DNA of 64,000 bases, taken from NCBI GenBank assembly GCA_031772625.1, contig CM062814.1:819028757-819092756 (forward strand), read 5' to 3'. The first letter of the stretch is position 1. Every line of letters starts with the position of its first letter. Positions 53,808 to 64,000 of the stretch are shown piece by piece. Made by a program: the position numbers and the translations under genes. The DNA comes from Pinus tabuliformis (taxonomy: Eukaryota; Streptophyta; Pinopsida; Pinales; Pinaceae). Below the pieces are notes generated by a model. The model was not told the origin of the DNA. It ran no database searches and saw only the letters and a list, made by a program, of their open reading frames with translations.

Positions 53808-56800
53808 TGATGAGCCTAGGTATTGTAGCAAGCATGCTCCAAATCCTAGGGCTACCAGCTTTACTTATCAACCCGGGGTTCGTACAAACATAGAGGTGAC
53901 TGTGCTATATACACAAGTAGAAGTGAAGGTATTTCCTGTTGTCACTACTCATCTGGCAAGAGACCCCGGAGGTTCCAAGCCAGACTTCTATAGGGTCATA
54001 ATAAGCTTGATTTTGATGGAAGGAGGGAAAACCTATTCTAGGGGAGAGCTATTATACTGTAGAAATGAAGAAAACAACATGCAAACCTAAATCACCATAA
54101 CCTAATTAATCATGAAAATAGCTAGACTAAGAAGAATTACTAAGCAACACTAATCTAATGCTAACTATCTAATTTGTAGGAGTAAAGCAGCAAAACTAGA
54201 CTAAGGGGTCAAAAATGAAACTAGGATAAGTCTGTGTATAGGCGAAAGAAGCAGTTAGAGGTCAAAATGGTGAAAAGAGGACGTAATGAGAAATAGCGCA
54301 TGAGGACTATTGGATCAGGCGAGTGAAGGGTAAATGAACAGTTGAGATCAGACAGTAGGAGGGTACGTAGGCGAATGGGTGGATATGGTGGACTAACAGG
54401 ATGGATGGCTGGGATTATATCGCGGAGGCAATCGGAAGATGAACGGTGGATATCGGCCAAGCCAGTTGGCAATCAGGTGAAGCGACAGCCGTCAAATCTG
54501 GCAGGGTGAATCGATGGTGGAGATCGTAGCGCGACAAGAAACGTGAGGAAATGATGAGTGGGTTTGGAGGGTGGTATTTTTTATTTCGCGCACCCTCAAA
54601 ACCATAAGTTGTATTTTGAAAATTTGTGTGATTAGCCTCCCCAGACGACACGTAGCATGAGGAAACTACCCACCTCGCGTGCTCTCATCCCGATAACGTT
54701 CGAACAGAAATCCACGCAATATGGCACGAAGGCCGTCGGATCTAGCAAAGAAAATCTACGGTGGAGAGGTGACCAAGTAGGTGGTGAGCTCCAGTATTGC
54801 AGCAATGATGCTACAACTCCTGGGACTCCTAATTTACTTTTATCAACCTGGTAGTTCGTAACAAACTTGGAAATGACGGTGCTATATGCACAAGTACTAG
54901 CTCTTACTGCAGGCTGTCACTTGATCAGCTGGCACAAGTTCGCTAGGAGCTTAAGCCAACTTCTATGAGTTCTTAGAAGAATATTTTAACTGTGACGGAC
55001 GAAAGCTAACTCAAAATAGGCTAGTCTACTTGCAGAAGGAAGGTGAAAGCTGAAAGGAAATGCAAACCCAGCAAACTCTAGTTTTACCAACTAACCCTAC
55101 TTGTGCAAGAAAAGAGATGGCAGCTACTGAAATGGATGCCATTGACTATTGCAAAGGTAAAATGCATGTGTTTAAGCTACCTCTGAAGGAAAATATGGAA
55201 AAATCATCTTTTTGTATTTTTGAGCAATGTTATGCAGAATTATTATGCATGTGTTTTAACTATTCTTGATTGTTCAGAGGTTTATTGGCGAAAGGAAATG
55301 GAGTGGGTGTTTGCAGGAGGTTTGGAAGGTGTGGAGAGGACCTAAGGGGTCCCTAGCACCCTTCTGGATATTTCCACCGTGCTCAGATCTTGAAAATTCG
55401 CTTGCGTGAACTTCTACAGGAGGCTGCAGGGGATTTACAGGGAATTCTACAGGAAGTTCTACAGGAACAGGCCAAAAGTGGTTTTTAGAGGGTTGATGGT
55501 GGAAAAATGGTGGGAAAGTGGAAATGAATGGTGGATAGGGATGTTAAGGGGTCTAGGACCTGGTAAATGAATCTCAAGAGTGATAAAGATGGTTGGATTT
55601 GTTCAAAGATGAAGAAAGCAATGTTGCACAAAAATGTAGAAATTAGGGCAAGTTGGGAAAGTATGGCGAATGGGTGAAGGAAATCTTGAGCGAGGGACTA
55701 GAGTAGGTCGTATGATGGAGGAAGGATAGGTTGGAGTGTCTTACAGGTGTTCTACACACTACTTTCCAAAACTGATCCAAGGAAAGACTAAAAACAGAGA
55801 TTTATCTATTTTGACCTAATTCTGACCTAGAAACCAGAAACATGATGAAAAAAAGTTTATAAACAGGAAATCATGCAACAAAGCTATTGAAACTAAGCAA
55901 TAACATATCTAAGCATGAAAACACAACTGATATCAACTTTTCCAACTCAAAATCTAACACTGGCAGTTGCATTGGAAGGCAAAAACAGTGTTTTTGTGAC
56001 AGCAAGTGTGCCTTGGTCTCAATTCATGGTCCCAAGGAGGGAGAAAGGATATCAAGGACTTCTTGGTAGCCTTTTTTTGGATCTTTTCTGTTATCAAACT
56101 ATCAAATCAACCTGAAGCATGAACAACTATCTTAATCATCAAAAACAACCTAAGTAACAAAGCAAGATTTTAACCTAAATGACAGAAATTATTCTATGAA
56201 TGCAGGAAAAACACATAAAAGTACACAAAGGAGGTACTTGGCACTTGGGTTGGGCCCAACCCCAAGAGCTACAACCTCCTAAGAAAGCTCAGATTTGATT
56301 CAAAGCTGGATTCATCTTCATTAATCAAAAAATAATAATTACATCATAAAAACTATCTGCAAGAAGAAGCTCGAAAATGTGCTGATACAGGGCTGCACTA
56401 AAGTGAAAAAATAGACTTATCAAATTGCTAAACTACTAAGTTTTGAAGCCTTCCTATTTATGCAAACGAGGACTCCCAACAGTCCTCCTTAACTTTAGGA
56501 GCTTGGCTGCCCAAAACTGTAGTTAACAGCCAATTCACTAGACCTGCTCAGCTGCCCTTTGAAATCATCTTTGGTGGGCTATTGAACTTCGAGATGATGG
56601 TGGAGAACTCGAGGAAGGGGTCGCTTAGTGTAGGAGACACCCCTCCTATAAATTCTCATCCTTGTTTCTTCGAATTTGGCTGCCAATCTACTCATAAATG
56701 CCTGATCTTGGTCCAAAAATGTCCAAAAATATACAATAAGCACGTATTAGACTTTGTGGTCAAGTGACTATTCCCATTCACTCAATTAAGATAAATATAT

Positions 56801-56894
56801 TCAAAAGCATGCATAAAAATATGGATAATGGTGGATTAAATGAGAATAATAGGAAAAATGAGCCCATATAGTTACCCATTTATGGGGCTCATCA
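53808..56894 (-). repeat. M4 3' LTR (3.1 kb)
   Basis: The block starts TGATGAGCC (53,808) and ends GGCTCATCA (56,894) in plus reading, a perfect 9-bp inverted pair. On the minus strand a purine tract lies directly before it. A length of 3,087 bp is long but normal for Tat/Ogre-type elements. Two diverged copies of a block of about 180 bp lie inside (53,813-53,990 and 54,786-54,965). A run of TTCTACAGGAA motifs lies at 55,411-55,467. The target duplication cannot be checked because the 5' LTR is outside the window. Confidence 0.75.
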
Positions 56895-56912
56895 TCACCC
56901 CCTGTTGAATGT
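56895..56912 (-). promoter_or_regulatory. M4 polypurine tract
   Basis: The minus strand reads ATTCAACAGGGGGTGA immediately before the LTR start TGATGAGCC. A G-rich purine run at this position primes plus-strand synthesis. Confidence 0.7.
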
Positions 56913-57043
56913 GTTGCTCATCCTCTAAGCAGCTAATCCAGTCCATCATCTTTGATTGCTTTGACTACCTCTTTGACATCCCAGGCCTCTAAGGTGATGT
57001 CCTCTTCTCTATCATGAAAACCTGCCTTTCTATCTACTTCCTC

Positions 57044-59759
57044 TCATTGTCTTTGTTGTTCTTCTTCCTTGACCCCTTCTAACAGCCCTAGCAGTAGTGG
57101 AGGGTTGAACTTAAGGCCAATCCAATTGGATTTCAAGTTCTGCATTGATTGTTTGTATACGGGCACTCTTCTCATAGCCTCCATGATTCTGGTTGGGGAG
57201 TGATACTCTCTTATTTTCAGACTATGGGACAATGTGTTCCATATCCTTGTGCAAGCATGAATGCAATTATCACCAAACAGTCTTTCCGTATCTTCAAAGT
57301 GAGCAATGGCCTGAGCTTGCCTTTCAACATAGTCAGGTGCAATGTGAGGTTTGTCTGCAAGATGTCGATGGGAATATATAAGAGTTGAGGGATCTTCTGG
57401 TTCTTCCCTTATCATGAGTGGCTCACTTAGCTCCCTGGCCATAATATTCTGGATCTCTACTGCCCTCTTTTCCTCATGGCTTAACCAAGAAGCCATGGCC
57501 ATGAGTTGTAGATCTCCTAATGCAGTGTTTGGGTCCCATAGATTCATGTTAGGAAGTGCCAAGTTGTGTAAATAGAATTCTGCTAACTTGGCCTTATCTT
57601 CAGCTGAGCTACTGTCACACAAATGCATAAACTGATTGTAATTTTGGAATGGGATGGTGCCCCTTTGGGCCAATGTGTTAATTTGAAATTGCAACCATTG
57701 GTCTTTAAGATATAATGCATAGGATTTAGCAGGTTGCCTACATTGTAAGGCTTCTATTGCCCAGCTGGCCATGTAGGCCATTTGGGCTTCTTTTTCTTGC
57801 AACTGTTGTTTTAAATCCTGTACTTCTTCTGTTGCCTGAGACTCCTTTTCTTGCAATAGTTTCTTTAGCATCTCAACATCAACTTGTAGCTTTCCCTCTT
57901 TCTGTTGTTTCTCGGTTGTTTCCTTGCCTGCTGGAGGTCCTTCTTGCTCTTGCTGCCCACCCAAAATGGACAGCCTATCTTCCTTATGAACTTCCTGTAG
58001 CTGCAACTGCTTTTTCAGCAGCTCATTCTCCTCTTGTAGTTGGGCTCTTTTGCTGCTTTCTATGTGCCTCACCATGGCCAACTCCCCTCTTAATTCCTTT
58101 GTCCTCCATGTGGCTTATGTCCTCAACTCCTTTATATTTGGCGATTTGCATCCATGTGTGTGTTCTGACCCTCTCTTTTTCTAATTTGAAGAATAAAGGT
58201 ACAGCAAATTTCTGTGGGATGATTTTCCGACCCTATAATAGATTGTAATATGAGCCCAAATTAGGTTGAGGGGTTGGTTCAGGTATTTCTTTGGCATTGC
58301 TCTCCTCCTGTGACTGTTTGGCTGCCTTCTTCTCCAATTTCTCAGTTTCTTTTAACTTGGCTAGAGTTTCCTGTAGAGATGTTTCAGCTTCCTGTAGAAC
58401 TGTCATTGAGTCCATCAACTTAATTCTCTCTTTCCATGTAGAGGTTTTTGGGCTTCCTCTTTCATAGGTGATAGATATCCTGGAAGAAGACTCTTCCTTC
58501 TTTTTAGTGGGTGAGTCCTCAATGACAATTGGTTCCTTTGATGGTGGCTAGGGTTTGCCCACTTTGATCCTTGTGCTTTTTTTGGCTTTAAAGTACATGG
58601 AGGTTTGTCTTTTTCTTCTTTTTATTGTTTTGTAGGTGTGCTTAATGCAGCAAGCACAGCTGCTACTTCCCTTGCCAACGTTTCAAGGGATTTTTCTTTC
58701 TGTTGTTCTTTTCCTTCACTTCCTGTAGAAATCTCTATGCCCATTTTTTCTACTTGTGTCACTGATATCTCAAGGTGTGTCTTTTCTTTCTTTTAATGGG
58801 TGCCTTCCTTGGCTGTGGTAGTCTTCTTTTGGGCTTTCTTGTCCTTTTTCTTTCCAATCTTTGTCCTTTTTCCCTTCTCTATTTTTGATGTTGTCTCATT
58901 TTCTGTTTTAGGCTCAGTAGTCTTGTCAAATTCCTCTTTTTCCTTCTATTATTCCTCTATTTTTCCCTCTAATTGAATGTGTTGTGCTCCCTCATCATTT
59001 TTCTTCTCAATTTCTTTAATTTTCTCCCCCTCATCACTGCCGGATGGGCTGATGTTCTCAGTCGAAGTTCTGATGTTATCATCCCTGGACATATTTCTGA
59101 AGATTTCCCAAGCTATGGGGATAATATAGGTGTGTAAAGCATCTTCCACCAATAGTTTGATGAGCCCGTGGTGGGCCAACTTATCTAAGACCCCTCCATT
59201 TAGCTTTGTACCACATTCAATTAAAGACTGAAGGAGGAAATATAGGCTGCTCAATTTCTGGCTGGAGGCAAGTCCATCCCATACATCAATTCATGTAACA
59301 ACCTAAAATGATAAACATAAATGATGTTGAACCTCCCTTCACATGTGATATACTTCATTATTTGATAACTAACTTCACTCTAGAGAGGAGGCAAGCTTGT
59401 CCTTCTGACCCTGTTTTTATCTTTTACAGGATGCTCCTTAGGCAGAAAAAATGTTTTCTTAGCAACTTTTCCCGTGATTTCTCCTCTTTGCTCCAAGGGA
59501 GCCCCAATGGGAGACCGGTAATTCTACTGATGAAATCAGGTGTAAGTTCTAGGGTCAAACCCCTAAAACTAACTGTGGCATGTGTCTTTGAATGCGGTAT
59601 TAGGGACATCAAAAACTCTTCACTCCCCTCCTCATCATAACCCTGAATTCTGTCAAAGAAGGATATCCAGTTTGCCCTAGTGAAGAGGTCCACCACCTCA
59701 GGGTGCTCATACAACTTACTAGAGTTTAAAGGTTCTTTTCTCATGAATCCTCCTAGCAT
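57044..59759 (-). pseudogene. Accessory ORF region C of M4 (related to ORF A)
   Basis: Coding-like minus-strand DNA with the plan of ORF A. An N-terminal segment at 59,424-59,759 has FRGLTLELTPDFISRITGLP, comparable to LNFTGLNSKVAMLEFPVSPE onward in A. A second segment at 58,949-59,254 has LDKLAHHGLIKLLVEDAL, close to SLFHHGLVKLLVLDSL in A. An acidic, Lys/Glu-rich middle follows. The last 345 codons (57,044-58,081) are open: a strong coiled coil at the start (LLKKQLQLQEVHKEDR, LLQEKESQATEEVQDLKQQL) and a helical domain not present in A (residues about 115-330). No membrane span. Broken in a handful of places overall. Confidence 0.65.
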
Positions 59760-61949
59760 GGTGTTGAGTGCTCTTTTTGTGTTTTAACCAGAAAAGAAAA
59801 TGCTCAGGTGGAAAATATAACAGTCAATCACTGAAACAAAGGATCGTTGAATTCAATTTTTTTGAAACCAAGAATGAATTTCCCGTGTGCTTCCTTAAAA
59901 CATCAAATGGAAATAATTCCCCTATTTTAAACTACTGTCACCCTGAATTTGACTTTCTGTTGTTGAAAAGAAAAAAAATTCTACAGAACAGAGGATAAGG
60001 ACACATGTTCTTTTCTCAGCAAGTTGGATAGATATGCAAATTTGATTTTTTTCACACACACAGGCCAGCCTCTACTGCTGCATGTACCTTTCTTACAGGA
60101 GAATTTGAAAAAGGATGAGGAGATTTCGGATGCAGAGAGAAAAAGAAACTGTGTAGACTCAAGGAAATATGCAGGCAGACTTTCACTTTTTCAATGCACA
60201 AGCAGACTTTCACTCTCTTTTTTCATTCTAAGGTCATGTTTAATTCACCACCTTACTCAAACAAATCATGCACAGAGAAGTTTTCCTGAGCCTCATTTTG
60301 AGCTTCAATTTCGACGAAAATCCTAGGTTTTCTTTCTGCAGAGTTGTTCTCTGCCTTTCTTGTAGAAATCTTCCAACTCTTATAGAATGAAACTGTGCTC
60401 CTGTAGAGCCCGATAGGCAGGATATTTTTTAAAAACAGGCAAAAAAATGGCGGAGGACGACTGGTTAGCTGCTCTGGAAGTGGTAGGTGCATACTCCAAT
60501 TGAGGACGTCGTGAATGCAAAATGAACAAAGGGTGGTGAAGGTTTCAACTGAGTTGTCTCTTAACTACTGGCGTGATTCTTGGTGACGAGATGAGGTGGC
60601 CGTATGGGTACGTTATCCCCATCCAGATCATTGGTCCTACATCACGGTCATAATTTTTCTGCATGCCGTCTAACCGCCATCACCTCCTTTACTACCATTA
60701 TCCGCCGCCACCACTACCAGTCCCAAATATTTCTTCTTGAATGGACATACTACATGTGCTGGCTGCATATCTGATCGGAAATTTTTAATTTGACGGGGAT
60801 CGTTTGAATTCCACGAGGATGTGCAACTAAATGAGGGTGGCCAGTTAACTGGCCATCGATTCCATTCAATCTGAACCATTCCCATAGTCACACAGCCTTG
60901 AAATATGATTCATGTAATTGAGGAATAGGTTTAGGCACTTACCTGCTCAGTCGCGGCCATGTTATGCATATTTCGGATTTTGGAACCCATTTCTTCATTG
61001 ATGTTGCTGCTTACGCTCTGCATGCTCGGCCTCAGGCTTTTGCTGATGTTCACATGTTCAAACAAATCTCCTTGCATGTTTCATATTCCATACTTTGTTG
61101 TCCCTGTCTCTGGAGTATGTTTTTCAAAGGGATCGGTTGCTACAGGAATCTTGTAGGATTTCCTGTAGTTGCTTCTCCTTCTGAAATTCTAAAATGAGTA
61201 GGGCTACAACTGTTGACGAAGGTCTCAGCTGACAAGGAATCATAGATGGAAGGTATCAGGTATGGTGAGTGAAAAGGTTGCTACTTTGATTTGTCAAAAA
61301 AAGTTTGTGTTTGCAGCATGAAGGAAACAAAATTTCTATGTGTGACTGTGCAGGGACATAAAAATGCGTGTAATTAAGGTGTACTGAGATGGAAAAGGTG
61401 ACATAGGGCAATGGATGGAGGTAGGGAGGTTCATAGGCCTCATAAACAGATTTCAAACCCTCGGTCCTCTTCTGAGATCAATTTTGGCTTTTCTGTAGTT
61501 TCTACAGGATCCTCCTGTAGAAAATACAGAGTTTCCTGTAGGATGTGAAATTTCAGACCAAATGAGACCAAATCTTGGGGAAGGGTAACGATGATGGAGG
61601 AATGGACTGTGAGGGATTCATGTAGCCTGGTCATGTCCTCTGCCTTTGTCTTGTGTGATCCTCCTAAAACCTGCAACGACCTTCCAGCAACCTGCAATTT
61701 ATTCAAAAGAAATTAGGTTTTATTTTTTCTCTTTTTTCTTTTTTTCTTTTTTTAGTATAACATAGTTGGGGCGCCTCCAGGAGGTTTTCACCCTCACTGT
61801 CTGCCCTGGGCACCTCCAAGAGGTTTTCACCCAAGGATTTTTTTCTTTTTTTTTTCTTTTTTCAGTGTTTTTTTCTATTTTTTTTTCATGGTGTAGGTGG
61901 ATGGAGACAGGGACCTGCTCCACTACCAATACTGATTTATCAAGAGTCT
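59760..61949. other. M4 spacer between integrase and region C, with CCTGTAGAA motifs
   Basis: Mostly non-coding. It contains TTCCTGTAGAA-type motifs at about 60,095, 60,397, 61,139-61,170 and 61,497-61,545, and a pyrimidine-rich run near 61,720-61,880. Small frames (for example 60,253-60,492 and 60,670-60,891) are not recognisable. Long hypervariable regions after pol are known in Tat/Ogre-type elements. Confidence 0.55.
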
Positions 61950-63179
61950 CAATGAACTTCTGCTTGCAAAGGGGCTTCATGTAGATCTTTAATCTATGCC
62001 CATTGACGAGCATGGGGATGGCTTCTTCATCAATGGTCTGAATAAGGACTAAACCATTGTCATTGCATGTTTCCACTGTATATGGTCCCAGTCATCTTGT
62101 CCTCAACTTGCCCTTGAAATCCTTGTATCTTGAATCATACAGCAGCGCCCAATCTCCTGGCTGAAATTGCTTTTCTTTGAGGTGCCGGTCATGCCATATC
62201 TTTCTTCAAAGTTAGACTACCTCTGAGTGGAGAAGGGCCTGCATAATCCATTTAGCTGAAGCAATCTTCCCTGTTATGCATGGCTGAGATATAGGTCCAG
62301 CTGAGCTGCCAACCTCAATGTGTTATATCCAAATTCTATGAACAACAAAGCTTTCTTCCTATAGACCAGCTCATAGGGTGTGAAACCTGTTGTAGTTTTC
62401 CAAGTAGTGTTATAGGCCCAAGTGGCCTCAACCAAGCGATCTGCCCAATCTTTTCTGCTGCTACTCACTACCTTAGTCAAAATCCCTTCCAAAGCTCTGT
62501 TAGTAACTTCCACCTGTCCATTTGCTTGTGGATGATAAGGGGTGTAAGTTATGTGCTTAATCTTGTGATGAGTGAGTAGGTATTCAATCAGATTAGAGGT
62601 AAACTGACTTCCTTGATCTGTGACTAATTCTCTTGGGTAGCCAAACTTGTAGAAGATATTTTCCCTCAAAAAGTCAGCTACTTTTTCTTCTGTTTCTGCT
62701 TTGATTGCTTTTGTTTCTGCCCACTTTGTCAGGTAATCCGTGCACACAATGATGTAGGACTTCTGTTTTGAAGGAGGGTTGATAGGACCCACAAATTCCA
62801 TGCCCCACTTCTCAAATGGCTTGAAAGTCACTTGAAACTGCAAGGGAATCTCATCCTTTGGAGTAGGTTTCCCCATCCTTTCACATCTGTCACATTGGTT
62901 GATGTATCTCCTGACATCTTGATGAAGAGTGGGCCAATAGTACCATGCCTGTAGAATTTTGAAGGCAGTTCTCTTTATTGCAAAGTGGCCCCCACAAGGC
63001 CCATCATGACAGGTTAGGAGGATGTCAAAAACTTCCTCCTCCCTAACACATCGCCTCAAAATTTGATCTGAGCCAAGTTTAAAAAGATTGCCTCCAATCC
63101 AAGTGAATAAGGCACTTTTCCTCACGATCTTTCTCTTCTCTTTTGAGGACAGGTATGGCGGAAACTGTGCTGAAACCAA
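61950..63179 (-). CDS. M4 integrase
   Basis: The main frame (62,274-63,179, 301 codons) has the HHCC zinc domain (CHDGPCGGHFAIKRTAFKIL, then CDRCERMGKP). The catalytic core shows all three acidic positions (CTDYLTKWAETKAI, VTDQGSQFTSN, YHPQANGQVEVTNRALEG). It also has the TPYELVY...NTLRLAAQLDL block diagnostic of Tat/Athila integrases. C-terminal sequence continues below in a separate stretch at about 61,950-62,076 (GLVLIQTIDEEAIPMLVNGH, then RLKIYMKP), as in these lineages. The enzyme inserts the cDNA into the genome. The copy is part of the partly broken M4. Confidence 0.88.
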
Positions 63180-63249
63180 ATAATTTTATATATTAGAAAA
63201 CCATGGAGAGAGTAATGAAATAGAAAATAGGTGTTCATCTGGCATTTGA

Positions 63250-64000
63250 TTATCCACCATCCCTAGATTCACCTGCAGGCAAATCTAGTCTAGACAGAAA
63301 ATCAGTAACAACATTTTCTTTACCTCGCTTAGCAACAATGGTCAAATCAAATTGCTGCAATAAAAGTAACCATCTAATGATACGAGCGTTTACATCAGGT
63401 TTTTTCATCAAATACCTAATTGTAGCATGATAAACATGCACGAATGTTTGATAGCCAGTGATGTAGTGTCTGAACTTGTTTAGGGATTGGACTACAGCCA
63501 GGAGCTCTTTCTCGGTTACAGTATAGTTTAACTCTGCCTTGGACAATTTTTTACTAACAAAATATATGGCATACCATAGTTTCTCTTCAACTTGTCCTAA
63601 GGCTACTCCTATGGCTTTGTTCGAGGCATCTGTGTGAATGTGGAAAGGTAGGGCCCAGTTTGGACCTCTCAGGACTGGGGCAGTTATCAGGTTACCTTTC
63701 AAAGCATCCAGAGCCTCTTGACAGTTGTCAGTACATATGAACTCAGCATCTTTTCCCAAAAGACCAAACAATGGAGAGGCTAGCTTACTGAAATCTTTAA
63801 TGAATCTTCTATAATATCCTGCTAAGCCTAGAAAACTCTGAACATCTCTTACCTTTTGAGGAGGTGGGACCCTCTAGATGATAGCAATCTTGCTGGGATC
63901 CACCTGTAAACCTTACTGAGAAATTGTATGACCTAGCACAGTCCCTTCAGTCATTAGGAATTCACATTTATCAGGACTAAGGGACAGGTTCATTTCAATA
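63250..64000 (-). CDS. M4 RNase H and RT thumb (runs off right edge)
   Basis: The open frame 63,250-63,771 (173 codons) encodes RNase H: FHIHTDASNKAIGVALGQVE, SKAELNYTVTEKELLAVVQS, then the connection region NVVTDFLSRLD. Beyond it (63,780-64,000) the same strand carries RT thumb sequence (VDPSKIAII, then QSFLGLAGYYRRFIKDFSKL). The rest of RT lies outside the window. The order RT, RNase H, integrase is that of Ty3/gypsy. Confidence 0.85.

Larger units (their letters stand above)
53808..64000 (-). mobile_element. M4: minus-strand Tat/Athila-type Ty3/gypsy element (3' part)
   Basis: From the right edge downward: RT thumb, RNase H, integrase, a 2-kb spacer, accessory ORF region C, purine tract and 3' LTR. 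The 5' LTR, gag and most of RT lie beyond 64,000. Integrase and RNase H are in long open frames, so this layer is younger than E1, E2 or B. Region C is broken in a handful of places. An accessory gene between pol and the 3' LTR is a known feature of Athila and some Tat elements. Confidence 0.82.

Noticed and set aside
57044-59759. Region C as an envelope-like gene
   Set aside because: No signal peptide, membrane span or cleavage-like site was visible; the content is coiled coil and charged linker.

Overview
This window looks like intergenic DNA of a plant with a very large, transposon-packed genome. A conifer or other gymnosperm is my best guess, inferred from the style of the Ty3/gypsy families, deep nesting and old, decayed copies. 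I find no intact host gene. Nearly everything is layered mobile elements, local repeats and a few gene fragments.

Left part (1-17,160): an old minus-strand Ty3/gypsy element (E1) runs off the left edge. Its integrase region is split by a 0.9-kb solo LTR (1,171-2,079, exact CCTAT target duplications). Its protease/RT junction is split by a second decayed minus-strand element (E2, primer site near 8,430). E1's gag and LTR lie at 9,390-11,352. A better-kept plus-strand chromovirus (E3) follows, with primer site at 11,938, gag, protease, RT/RNase H, integrase and a chromodomain-like tail.

Middle (17,160-31,500): AT-rich DNA with microsatellites, a decayed minisatellite (20,755-21,325), a foldback-like element built around an array of GC-rich hairpins (24,750-26,170), and a 2.9-kb inverted repeat whose arms each carry a fragment of a tRNA 2'-phosphotransferase (TPT1/KptA) gene.

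31,690-42,880: a plus-strand L1-type LINE (DUF4283-like ORF1, RT, RNase H) is split by a 5.4-kb composite LTR insertion with CCAAT duplications. The outer LTRs of that insertion face in opposite directions. Inside it sit an 802-bp Cassandra-like element with two 5S-rRNA-derived LTRs (its empty site is preserved in the paralogous arm) and a solo LTR related to E1.

Right part (42,880-64,000): three minus-strand Ty3/gypsy layers. M3 has its 5' LTR at 48,455-49,404 and gag-like coding split by element A (43,767-47,686, GGCTT duplications). Element A looks like a 3.9-kb solo LTR carrying one intact 604-codon ORF. Upstream of M3 is a decayed accessory ORF (B, about 49,380-52,440). Then comes the 3' part of a Tat/Athila-type element (M4): 3' LTR 53,808-56,894, accessory ORF region C (57,044-59,759), integrase, RNase H and RT running off the right edge. 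Accessory ORFs A and C are related, B perhaps distantly. Each lies next to its own family of short palindromic motifs (A: TTTCGTAGCGC; B: ATTGCGCAAT; C: TTTCCTGTAGAA). This recurring pairing is the most unusual signal in the window.
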